Assembly: GCA_003507475.1 (NCBI GenBank)
Contig: DNVQ01000060.1
Span: 1 to 9,018 of the forward strand
Reading direction: 5' to 3'
Length of the DNA stretch: 9,018 nucleotides
Source of the DNA: Candidatus Moraniibacteriota bacterium
GTDB lineage: Bacteria > Patescibacteriota > Minisyncoccia > Moranbacterales > UBA9337
Below are positions 1 to 4,814 of this stretch, piece by piece. Both the position numbers and the translations under genes were made by a program. The notes beneath the pieces are model-generated. The model was not told the origin of the DNA and made no database searches. It saw only the letters and a list, made by a program, of their open reading frames with translations. Numbering within the stretch: position 1 is the stretch's first letter; each line of letters begins with the position of its first letter.

Positions 1-28
1 AATAAATAATTAATTGGATATTGATTAG

Positions 29-49
29 ATCCTGAATCAAGTTCAGGAT
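29..49. repeat. Palindromic REP-like element
   Basis: An 8-bp perfect inverted repeat, ATCCTGAA (29-36) and TTCAGGAT (42-49), encloses the 5-nt loop TCAAG and is followed by GACAA. The layout resembles the dispersed short palindromes of the type 'TCC-GG-TCAAG-CC-GGA-TGACA' seen intergenically in many bacterial genomes. Only one copy is in this window, so its repetitive nature is inferred. There is no T-run, so it does not look like a terminator on the + strand. Confidence 0.5.
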
Positions 50-93
50 GACAAATCGGAGGTTGAATAGGATAATAAGTAATAATAAATTAA

Positions 94-99
94 TATAAT
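94..99 (+). promoter_or_regulatory. Perfect -10 box just before the first gene
   Basis: TATAAT at 94-99 matches the sigma70 -10 consensus exactly. No good -35 box lies 16-18 bp upstream; TTGAAT at 63-68 is 25 bp away. Transcription would start around 105-107, almost at the ATG at 108, and no Shine-Dalgarno sequence precedes that ATG. The mRNA may therefore be leaderless. The surroundings are very AT-rich, so a chance match is possible. Confidence 0.45.
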
Positions 100-107
100 A
101 CAAAAAT

Positions 108-1292
108 ATGAAAAAATTTTCACCCAATATGTTTCTGATGGCGCTCGGGGCCGGAGGGATTGCTGTGAGCGGTTTTGCTTTTTTAAATTACACTGTTACT
201 CATAGTAAAGGGCTTATAACTTATGCTATGCTTCACGCCAAAAATCTTTCTTCTTTTGAAAAATTTCTCTACGGCTTTACGGAGACATACATGATAATTT
301 TTACGGTTATTCATCTGATTTTAACTTTTTTTCTTTTGAAACGTTATTTTAATTGGAAAGGAACTAAGGAATATAAGCAGATTTTAAATAATCCTCTTTT
401 GAATAGTTCTCTGTTGGTTCCGTTTGTATCTTTATTTATGACTTTTAATGTGGTCTTGGGCACGGTGCGATATTTTGTACCGATGATTTCGGATAATTTG
501 CAAGCTATGATGCTCCCTGGATTAATTGCTTGGGGATTATTGTGGCTAATTTTAATGCTCTTGGAAACAAAAATATTAGTTATAGCTTTTTCCAGTAAAT
601 TTGATGTTTCTAAAATCAGCTTCGCTTGGTTGATGCAACCTTTTTCTTTAGGAATGGCAACTGTAACCGGAACGGGGATTGCTGCTTTGGCTACTAATGC
701 ATCGATTGCTCATGTAGCTGCTTTTATTTCTTTGATTTCTTTTACGATGGCGATATTTCTCCTAGTGTTTAAATTATTCTTTTTGTTTAAAAAATCTTTG
801 TCCGAAGAAAAATTACCCGACACACAATTGTTACCAAGTGTATTGATGGTGGTTCCGATATTAACCGTATTGGGAATAAGCGCTTTTCGTTATGGACATT
901 ATCTGGAAAGGCAATTCGGATTTCATCTGGGCGCTTATTTTTTGATAGTAACCTTGGTAACTTTTGTTTTTCAAACTTGGTATTTGTTTTTTGGGTTAAA
1001 CTTGATTAAGAAATATCTAAGCAAGGAAATGTCGAAAGAATATCATGTTAGTCAATGGGGATTGGTTTGTCCTTTTGTGGCTTATGCCGTAATGGGAAGT
1101 TTCGTTTTTGCCAATTTTGTGCCCAGCGTATTTTTATTAAGTTTGATTGTTTTATTGACTTTCTTATTTATCGGTCTTTATTTTTATCTCCTTGCTAAAC
1201 AATTGCGTTGTCATGGATTGAATACAAGTGACGCTAAATCTTTTTGTTCCAATAATATAATCTTACCCGAGATGATAGAGGAAAGAGCCTAA
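108..1292 (+). CDS. Ten-helix membrane protein, TehA/SLAC1-like (TsoY-like)
   Basis: Predicted inner-membrane protein of 394 aa. About ten hydrophobic helices can be read, near residues 8-28, 57-79, 101-123, 135-160, 176-196, 201-228, 244-262, 275-298, 317-338 and 341-363. This is the number typical of the tellurite-resistance/dicarboxylate transporter TehA and SLAC1 anion-channel fold. The N-terminal pattern SPNMF-x-MALGAGGIAVSGF resembles the TsoY-type branch, some members of which are selenoproteins. No in-frame TGA is present here. Transport of a small anion is the family-level expectation; the substrate cannot be read from the sequence. The ATG at 108 is chosen because helix 1 begins directly after MKKFSPN and a -10 box sits 9 bp upstream; no SD is visible. 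A terminator follows, so the gene is probably monocistronic. Another polytopic membrane family is the alternative. Confidence 0.6.
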   Translation: MKKFSPNMFLMALGAGGIAVSGFAFLNYTVTHSKGLITYAMLHAKNLSSFEKFLYGFTETYMIIFTVIHLILTFFLLKRYFNWKGTKEYKQILNNPLLNSSLLVPFVSLFMTFNVVLGTVRYFVPMISDNLQAMMLPGLIAWGLLWLILMLLETKILVIAFSSKFDVSKISFAWLMQPFSLGMATVTGTGIAALATNASIAHVAAFISLISFTMAIFLLVFKLFFLFKKSLSEEKLPDTQLLPSVLMVVPILTVLGISAFRYGHYLERQFGFHLGAYFLIVTLVTFVFQTWYLFFGLNLIKKYLSKEMSKEYHVSQWGLVCPFVAYAVMGSFVFANFVPSVFLLSLIVLLTFLFIGLYFYLLAKQLRCHGLNTSDAKSFCSNNIILPEMIEERA

Positions 1293-1300
1293 TCAATTTT

Positions 1301-1350
1301 AAAAGCTGGTTGTTTCAAATTGAGTAATCGGCTTTTATTTATTTTTATTT
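1301..1350 (+). terminator. Rho-independent terminator after the membrane protein gene
   Basis: An 11-bp stem (1301-1311 with 1326-1336) pairs AAAAGCTGGTT with AATCGGCTTTT, including two G·U pairs, around a 14-nt loop. The sequence after the stem is T-rich (1333-1350) but interrupted. It begins 8 bp after the stop codon of the upstream gene. Confidence 0.65.
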
Positions 1351-1426
1351 CTTTAAATTATATTTTGAAATATTTTTTAGTTTTTGTGCGTATCAAATAA
1401 AATAAGGATAAGCTAAAAATATTATT

Positions 1427-1723
1427 ATGTTGGGAATAGTTGCAATGATTTTAAATATTATATTTTATCTAGTCGAAGCCTTACTTCTTTTACGTTTTGT
1501 ATTGATATTATTTTCTGCCAACTTATCGGCACCTTTTGCCAGATGGGTATTTGATAAATCCCAAGTATTTTTGGCACCTTTTGGAAATATATTTCCAAGA
1601 ATAGATGTGGCTGGTTTTGATGTGGATTTTACAGTTCTCTTTGCCTTATTGGTGTATGCGATAGTGGGACAATTGATTATTAGCTTAGTGGATTTGATAA
1701 CTAATTCGAGAACTGTGAGATAA
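1427..1723 (+). CDS. YggT family membrane protein
   Basis: A 98-aa protein with two hydrophobic segments (about residues 5-29 and 66-90). They are joined by a polar stretch carrying the YggT hallmark PFGNIFP (51-57), a Pro-rich turn after the first helix. The length is close to the single-repeat YggT members of about 90-100 aa. These are integral membrane proteins; family members have been linked to cell division, membrane protein assembly or osmotic tolerance, but no biochemical activity is settled. The start is the first ATG. No close SD is visible: AAGGA at 1404-1408 is 18 nt upstream, too far to act. The gene sits between a terminator and an AT-rich hairpin, so it is probably a single-gene unit. 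Confidence 0.8.
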   Translation: MLGIVAMILNIIFYLVEALLLLRFVLILFSANLSAPFARWVFDKSQVFLAPFGNIFPRIDVAGFDVDFTVLFALLVYAIVGQLIISLVDLITNSRTVR

Positions 1724-1729
1724 AAAATA

Positions 1730-1758
1730 TTGACTATATCATTATTTTATGATATATT
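1730..1758 (+). promoter_or_regulatory. Sigma70-like promoter of duplicated unit A
   Basis: TTGACT (1730-1735) and TATATT (1753-1758), each 5 of 6 to consensus, are separated by exactly 17 bp. Transcription starting near 1765 would give a leader of about 125 nt that contains the large hairpin at 1787-1844 and ends at the strong SD of the gene at 1891. Unit B has a corresponding TTGATT (2964-2969) at nearly the same distance from the aligned leader, but its -10 region has decayed (TAATTT, 3 of 6). Confidence 0.5.
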
Positions 1759-1763
1759 TTTTT
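1735..1763 (+). terminator. AT-rich hairpin with T-run after yggT-like gene
   Basis: An 8-bp stem TATATCAT (1735-1742) / ATGATATA (1749-1756) with a 6-nt loop is followed directly by seven T (1757-1763). The stem has one G-C pair only, so it would be a weak terminator. It overlaps the candidate promoter at 1730-1758; the two readings need not exclude each other. Confidence 0.4.
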
Positions 1764-1786
1764 GTTAGTTCTTATTATATTAAATA

Positions 1787-1844
1787 TACACAAACTTACA
1801 GTTAAATAATTTAAAAAATGATTAATTAACTGTGAGTTTGTGTG
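1787..1844 (+). promoter_or_regulatory. Large leader hairpin (near-perfect palindrome)
   Basis: Positions 1788-1805 pair with 1826-1843 over 18 consecutive positions: 17 Watson-Crick pairs and one G·U (T1797/G1834). One mismatch follows, then 4 more pairs (1807-1810 with 1821-1824) and a 10-nt loop. A second partner for the 5' arm lies just downstream: 1849-1858 (ACTGTAGTTT) repeats the arm sequence of 1829-1839 minus one base, so two mutually exclusive folds are possible before the SD at 1875-1882. It could be an attenuator-like leader, an mRNA-stabilising 5' hairpin or a protein operator. There is no T-run, so it is not a simple terminator. Confidence 0.6.
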
Positions 1845-1874
1845 AGGGACTGTAGTTTATCTGAAAATATTTTA

Positions 1875-1882
1875 GAGAGAGG
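1875..1882 (+). promoter_or_regulatory. Strong ribosome binding site, unit A
   Basis: GAGAGAGG ends 8 nt before the ATG at 1891. The same element stands at 3110-3117, 8 nt before the ATG at 3126. These SDs contrast with the membrane-protein, thermonuclease and methyltransferase genes, which show none. Confidence 0.8.
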
Positions 1883-1890
1883 AAATTATC

Positions 1891-2463
1891 ATGACAGAAC
1901 TCAGTGAAGTAACGTTGGACAGTGCAAAAAGGCATATTGAAGCCGTTATGCTCGAAAGACGTATCGAAATTAAAGATCCAATAGGATTTTTCATCGAGAA
2001 CATAGCCAAGCTCGAAAAGAGGTTGGCTGATTTCAAAGAAGGCAGAGATATTCCAGCGGATATGACTCAGGAGGAAGCTATCACTTGGCTGTCCGGTGTT
2101 TTGGCGTATCAAAAAGCCTACCTGACTTGCTATCAGAAAGTGCCAATCTGGTTAACAACAGCTAGATATGAGAGAGAGCTCTATATATTAGTGAAAGAAG
2201 AGTCTATTCCTTTGGCATTGGGTAGATTTTTGATTGCTGTTATTGTGGCTCATGTTCAAAAAAATACTGCCGCCATTGCAACTGATTCTCGTATTCAATT
2301 GGCTAAGGCCTATCTGCAAGGCGGTATTGAATTGAGTGATTCCGCTATGAATTATCTTTTTGATGTAATGCTTTTTGTTCCGGAAGATGAGAAGGAAAGA
2401 TCATTTTTCGTTCTTGTCAAAAAATATCCTGGTGGCCAGTTGAAATATTTGAAAGATGTGTAA
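1891..2463 (+). CDS. Hypothetical protein, founder copy of the duplicated family
   Basis: A 190-aa protein that I do not recognise. It has no signal peptide, membrane helix or known catalytic motif. The N-terminal part (1-84) is charged and probably helical, with IEIKDPI (25-31) and a segment IENIAKLEKRLADFKEG (35-51). By my count, 51 of 84 residues are identical to the protein encoded at 3126-3386. The second half (85-190) has no counterpart in this window. It holds a hydrophobic helix-like stretch (about 209-224 would be out of range; the stretch runs about 110-124) and ends YLKDV. The start is fixed by the SD at 1875-1882 and by its conservation in the second copy. The gene is followed after 52 bp by a 70-codon gene with its own SD, so the two probably form a small operon. 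A soluble cytoplasmic protein is inferred; function is unknown. Confidence 0.8.
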   Translation: MTELSEVTLDSAKRHIEAVMLERRIEIKDPIGFFIENIAKLEKRLADFKEGRDIPADMTQEEAITWLSGVLAYQKAYLTCYQKVPIWLTTARYERELYILVKEESIPLALGRFLIAVIVAHVQKNTAAIATDSRIQLAKAYLQGGIELSDSAMNYLFDVMLFVPEDEKERSFFVLVKKYPGGQLKYLKDV

Positions 2464-2515
2464 ATTTTTTTGAAGTTGATTTATTTCCTATTCATTCTAA
2501 CAAGGGAGAAGAAGG

Positions 2516-2728
2516 ATGGTAACTGTAAATGATATGATAGGTGAAATTGTTATTCAGAAAGGAATGGCCGCAGGAAAAATCATAGACAGGCAACTTTGTG
2601 ATAGTGAAAAAGTCTGCTGTCCTGGTGTGACTGTCAAATTGGGTCATGCTGCGGAGCTAGTGAAGAAATCGCATCTTCTTCCTGATCTTTTAGTAGAACT
2701 CAATGCTTTGCCGGATTGTTCGGCGTAA
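2516..2728 (+). CDS. Small Cys-containing hypothetical protein
   Basis: A 70-aa protein with a good SD (GGGAGAAGAAGG ending directly before the ATG; the GGGAG core at 2504-2508 is well spaced). Four cysteines (C28, C34, C35, C68) stand out in an otherwise ordinary soluble sequence. The pattern of an early IGE motif, a Cys pair before PG, then a helix ending LLVELNAL faintly recalls small DUF1858-like domains, but I would not assign it. It lies in unit A between the 190-aa gene and the unit's terminator and has no equivalent in unit B. Expected to be co-transcribed with the 190-aa gene. A metal- or redox-related role is speculation from the cysteines only. Confidence 0.65.
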   Translation: MVTVNDMIGEIVIQKGMAAGKIIDRQLCDSEKVCCPGVTVKLGHAAELVKKSHLLPDLLVELNALPDCSA

Positions 2729-2775
2729 AAAGATTAAGGAAATAAGTTTTTTGTCCTTATTGAGAAAATTGCAAG

Positions 2776-2812
2776 AAAGGCAAATCTTTGTATCACATCG
2801 ACTTGCCTTTTT
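2776..2812 (+). terminator. Terminator hairpin of unit A
   Basis: Stem AAAGGCAA (2776-2783) / TTGCCTTT (2803-2810), 8 perfect pairs with a 19-nt loop, running into a T-run (2808-2812). It lies 47 bp after the stop of the 70-aa gene. The loop core TTTGTATCACAT and the 3' arm are conserved in unit B. Confidence 0.75.
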
Positions 2813-2819
2813 AAATTGT

Positions 2820-2857
2820 GAAACTATTTGATTTTGAGGTGTGTTCGTGATAGTTTT
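2820..2857 (+). promoter_or_regulatory. Conserved end-block hairpin, unit A
   Basis: GAAACTAT (2820-2827) pairs with ATAGTTTT (2850-2857), including one G·U, around a 22-nt loop. The block 2825-2861 is identical to 3485-3521, the best-conserved stretch of the duplication although it is non-coding. It could be an outward promoter (TTGATT followed by a TAG/GATAGT box 15-17 bp later), an RNA element or a recombination end. Nothing in the sequence decides between these. Confidence 0.45.
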
Positions 2858-2859
2858 AG

Positions 2860-2967
2860 ATAAAGCCAGTTTCCGAAATTTATAAAACCGCAGGCATTAA
2901 ATTTGATTTTTCGCAGGAGTATATCGCGGAATTAATGAAATTTGTGAAAGAGGAGTTGGAAAATTGA
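2860..2967 (+). pseudogene. Gene-tail relic between the two duplicated units
   Basis: An open frame with no usable start reads 35 codons and ends at TGA 2965-2967. It decodes to a protein-like, amphipathic C-terminus: SEIYKTAGIKFDF (residues from position 2872) followed by SQEYIAELMKFVKEELEN. It begins exactly where similarity to unit B stops. It therefore looks like the 3' end of a gene whose body was lost by recombination at the unit boundary. It resembles the C-terminal tail of M3-type oligopeptidases (…AGIKFDFS..YI..L..FV), but this is a recollection-level match. A chance ORF is the alternative. Confidence 0.4.
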
Positions 2968-3125
2968 TTAATTTTGATTATGTGGTAATTTATTATGTTT
3001 CAGTTCTTTTTATCTTTATGTTCAACAAATTTGCAGTTAAGTAATTAAAATCATTTGATTATTTGATCATGGGTTTGCGTGAAGAGGTGTAGTTCATCTG
3101 AAAATATTAGAGAGAGGAAATTGTT

Positions 3126-3386
3126 ATGAAAGAATCCAAGGAAATAACATTGGCTGATGCGCAAATGTATATCGAAGTGATTGCACGTGCAAAGTGTATT
3201 GAAATCAAAGATCCAATTGAATATCTTATTGAAAATATAGCCAAGTTTGAAAAGAGGTTGGCTGATTTCAAAGAAGGGGTGGATATCCCGGTGGATAAGA
3301 CTCAGGAAGAAGCTATTGTTTGGCTATCTGATATCATAGAGTGTCGAAAGGCATATCTAGTTTGTTATCGGAAAGCGCAGAAATAA
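3126..3386 (+). CDS. Short paralogue of the 190-aa hypothetical protein
   Basis: An 86-aa protein, by my count 51 of 84 residues identical to the N-terminal part of the protein at 1891-2463. The best conserved stretches are IEIKDPI (25-31), the EKRLADFKEG segment (42-51), TQEEAI (59-64) and the KAYL-x-CY end (75-81). The reading frame stops two codons past the conserved block (KAQK), exactly where the long copy continues with about 105 more residues. It is therefore either a truncated copy or a single-domain family member. Substitutions are mostly conservative and the SD, start and frame are intact, which suggests it is still expressed. Function unknown; it may act with, or compete with, the long copy. 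Confidence 0.75.
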   Translation: MKESKEITLADAQMYIEVIARAKCIEIKDPIEYLIENIAKFEKRLADFKEGVDIPVDKTQEEAIVWLSDIIECRKAYLVCYRKAQK

Positions 3387-3435
3387 AACTTATAATTTAT
3401 TTTTGGAGTTATATGCTCAATAATAAGATTGCGAG

Positions 3436-3473
3436 AAAGGCGGGTTTTTGTATCACATTGACTTGCCTTTTTT
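3436..3473 (+). terminator. Terminator hairpin of unit B
   Basis: Stem AAAGGCGGG (3436-3444) / CTTGCCTTT (3462-3470): nine pairs, two of them G·U, followed by a T-run to 3473. Compared with unit A, the 3' arm is unchanged. The three 5'-arm changes turn two A-U pairs into G·U and one A/C mismatch into G-C, so pairing on the + strand RNA is kept. Confidence 0.75.
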
Positions 3474-3479
3474 AATGGG

Positions 3480-3517
3480 AAAATTATTTGATTTTGAGGT
3501 GTGTTCGTGATAGTTTT
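3480..3517 (+). promoter_or_regulatory. Conserved end-block hairpin, unit B
   Basis: AAAATTAT (3480-3487) pairs with ATAGTTTT (3510-3517) across the same 22-nt loop as in unit A. Both stem differences from unit A (G·U to A-U, and C-G to U·G) keep pairing. It ends 23 bp before the thermonuclease ATG, so it may supply that gene's promoter or leader: TTGATT 3488-3493 is followed by GATAGT 3509-3514 or TAGTTT 3511-3516. Confidence 0.45.
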
Positions 3518-3540
3518 AGATTGGAATTTAATTTGAATCT

Positions 3541-4521
3541 ATGAATCAAAAATCAAATCATTATATTTTCTTAAAAGTTATTTTTATTTTGGTGTTTTTA
3601 CCAGTGGTTTTAATCTGGGGAATTTGGAAAAAAACATCTTGGAGCAAGCAAAATAAATGGCTCGTCACTATCGCAGTGGTGGCTGTTTTTTTATTTTTTT
3701 CTGTAATTTTAGTAAATGATAATAAAAATGAACTAGCTGATTTAAAAACTCAAACAGAAGAACTGCAAAGACAACTTGAAAAAGAGAGACAAAAAAATTT
3801 ACAGTCTAAAAATCCAGAGGAAAACGTAACTCCAAAAAATGAAGAGATAAAACCGCCCGTCGAAGAAGAAAAAAATCAGGAAGAAAAATTTAAAGTTTTA
3901 AACGTGGTCGATGGCGATACTCTTTCGGTAGAAATCAACGGAAAAAAAGAAGTTTTGAGACTGATTGGAATTAATACTCCCGAAACAGTTGATCCTCGAA
4001 AACCGGTAGAGTGTTTTGGCCAAGAAGCTTCCAAAAAAGCCAAGGAAATTCTCACAGGAAAAATGGTGAGATTAGAAAATGATGAAACTCAAGGCGAGCG
4101 GGATAAATACAATCGACTTTTGCGCTATTTATATTTGGAAGACGGAACTAATTTTAATAAGTTGATGATTGAAGAAGGTTATGCTTACGAGTATACTTAT
4201 AGTACTCCATATAAATATCAAGCTGATTTTAAAACTGCGCAGCAAAAAGCCGAGAGAGAAAATAGGGGACTTTGGGCAGATGATACTTGTGATGGAAAAT
4301 TAACCACAGAAGTTGATGAAATAACCATTGAAAATACTTCCGCACCCATTATTGTCGCACCGGCAAATAATGAATCAAGCGGAGAGTATGCGTGTAATTG
4401 CAGTAAGACTTGCCCGCAGATGGAATCTTGCGCTGAAGCCCAGTATCAACTTAACACTTGCGGTTGCACTAAACGCGACGCAGATAAAGATGGAATTGCT
4501 TGTGACGCGGATTGTCAATAA
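3541..4521 (+). CDS. Membrane-anchored thermonuclease (SNase) with Cys-rich excalibur-like tail
   Basis: A 326-aa Ca-dependent nuclease predicted to sit on the outer face of the cytoplasmic membrane. Order: two hydrophobic helices (about 9-29 and 39-58), a coiled-coil/Glu-Lys linker (60-115), a staphylococcal-nuclease OB-fold domain (about 116-247), and a Cys-rich C-terminus (283-325). SNase landmarks are VVDGDT with D124, LRLIG with R140, INTPE with E148 (N145 stands where S. aureus nuclease has Asp40), and the DKYNRLLRY motif with R192. The tail has eight cysteines and the acidic DADKDGIAC loop (313-321) typical of excalibur Ca-binding domains. Likely role: degrading external DNA or RNA near the cell for scavenging or defence, by family analogy. 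No SD precedes the ATG. A 58-codon ORF follows 21 bp later. Confidence 0.85.
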   Translation: MNQKSNHYIFLKVIFILVFLPVVLIWGIWKKTSWSKQNKWLVTIAVVAVFLFFSVILVNDNKNELADLKTQTEELQRQLEKERQKNLQSKNPEENVTPKNEEIKPPVEEEKNQEEKFKVLNVVDGDTLSVEINGKKEVLRLIGINTPETVDPRKPVECFGQEASKKAKEILTGKMVRLENDETQGERDKYNRLLRYLYLEDGTNFNKLMIEEGYAYEYTYSTPYKYQADFKTAQQKAERENRGLWADDTCDGKLTTEVDEITIENTSAPIIVAPANNESSGEYACNCSKTCPQMESCAEAQYQLNTCGCTKRDADKDGIACDADCQ

Positions 4522-4542
4522 TTTTTTTTTAAATTCAATTAT

Positions 4543-4719
4543 ATGAAAGAATTGCAATCGAAACAACTTGGCTCTGAGCCAGATTGGGCAACTCTTTGGT
4601 GGTTACATGAATCGAAGCAATTAAAAGAAAAACTTACTAAGGAAGAAGTTCAAAAAATAAATCAATTTGTCAAAGATCATCCAGATTTGGATATGTGGGA
4701 AATTGATGAGAATTCCTAA
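4543..4719 (+). CDS. Small acidic/charged hypothetical protein (58 aa)
   Basis: An open frame of 58 codons from ATG 4543 to TAA 4717-4719. The composition looks coding: a Trp-rich segment WATLWWLHE (15-23), then a charged helix SKQLKEKLTKEEVQKINQFV (24-43), then DHPDLDMWEID. No signal peptide or membrane helix. There is no clear SD. It starts 21 bp after the nuclease stop, across a nine-T run, so it could be a distal gene of the nuclease transcript or its own unit. It ends 33 bp before the R-M promoter. I do not recognise the family. Confidence 0.55.
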   Translation: MKELQSKQLGSEPDWATLWWLHESKQLKEKLTKEEVQKINQFVKDHPDLDMWEIDENS

Positions 4720-4752
4720 ATAAATCTTCATTGATTCAGGAGTTTTTTAGGC

Positions 4753-4781
4753 TTGATAAAAGGTATTATCGAATGTATACT
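4753..4781 (+). promoter_or_regulatory. Sigma70-like promoter of the R-M operon
   Basis: TTGATA (4753-4758) and TATACT (4776-4781), each 5 of 6 to consensus, lie exactly 17 bp apart. A transcript starting near 4788 leaves about 27 nt before the ATG at 4815. It would exclude the upstream in-frame starts TTG 4731 and ATG 4773, so this promoter also argues for the methyltransferase start chosen here. Confidence 0.65.
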
Positions 4782-4814
4782 GGTTATGATAAGTTTGTTT
4801 ATATTTTATCAATA

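Larger units (their letters stand above)
1730..2861 (+). repeat. Tandem duplication, unit A (long copy)
   Basis: This unit matches 2964-3521 in the same order: promoter zone, TTCAGTTC/TTAGTTC-type leader start, leader palindrome zone, leader 3' half with SD, 5' half of the gene, terminator, and a 37-bp block identical between 2825-2861 and 3485-3521. Unit A is about 1.13 kb. It contains about 100 more codons of the first gene and a 70-codon second gene, both missing from unit B. The right boundary is sharp: similarity stops after 2861/3521. Confidence 0.8.
2964..3521 (+). repeat. Tandem duplication, unit B (short copy)
   Basis: The shortened copy of 1730-2861. From TTGATT (2964) to the aligned AGTTC is 38 bp, against 37 bp in unit A. 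The leader, SD, first 84 codons, terminator and end block are all present in order. Missing are the second half of the long gene and the 70-codon gene. The leader palindrome is degraded in this copy: 3026-3040 still pairs with 3064-3078, but only through many G·U pairs and mismatches. Confidence 0.8.

Noticed and set aside
1822..2112. Minus-strand open frame of 96 codons
   Set aside because: It is antisense to the well-supported 190-aa gene, has no SD and decodes to a composition unlike a folded protein; it is a shadow frame.
2853..2860. GTTTTAGA reminiscent of the start of type II CRISPR repeats
   Set aside because: Only two occurrences, 660 bp apart within the duplicated units, with no spacers or cas genes.
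1787..3521. Integron attC-type recombination sites at the unit ends
   Set aside because: I could not find the paired core motifs (RYYYAAC and GTTRRRY) in the right arrangement, and no integrase gene is present.
4450..4530. Terminator at the nine-T run after the thermonuclease
   Set aside because: No convincing stem directly precedes the T-run; only scattered CGCG/GACGC pairing far apart.
4328..4546. Alternative frames inside the thermonuclease 3' end
   Set aside because: The Cys-rich Ca-binding tail in the main frame is clearly coding; the other frames lack an SD and recognisable content.
4731..4814. Longer N-terminus for the methyltransferase (TTG 4731 or ATG 4773)
   Set aside because: The added residues are unlike the family and the region holds a well-spaced promoter whose -10 box overlaps the 4773 start; 4773 does have a weak AAAAGG upstream, so it is not fully excluded.
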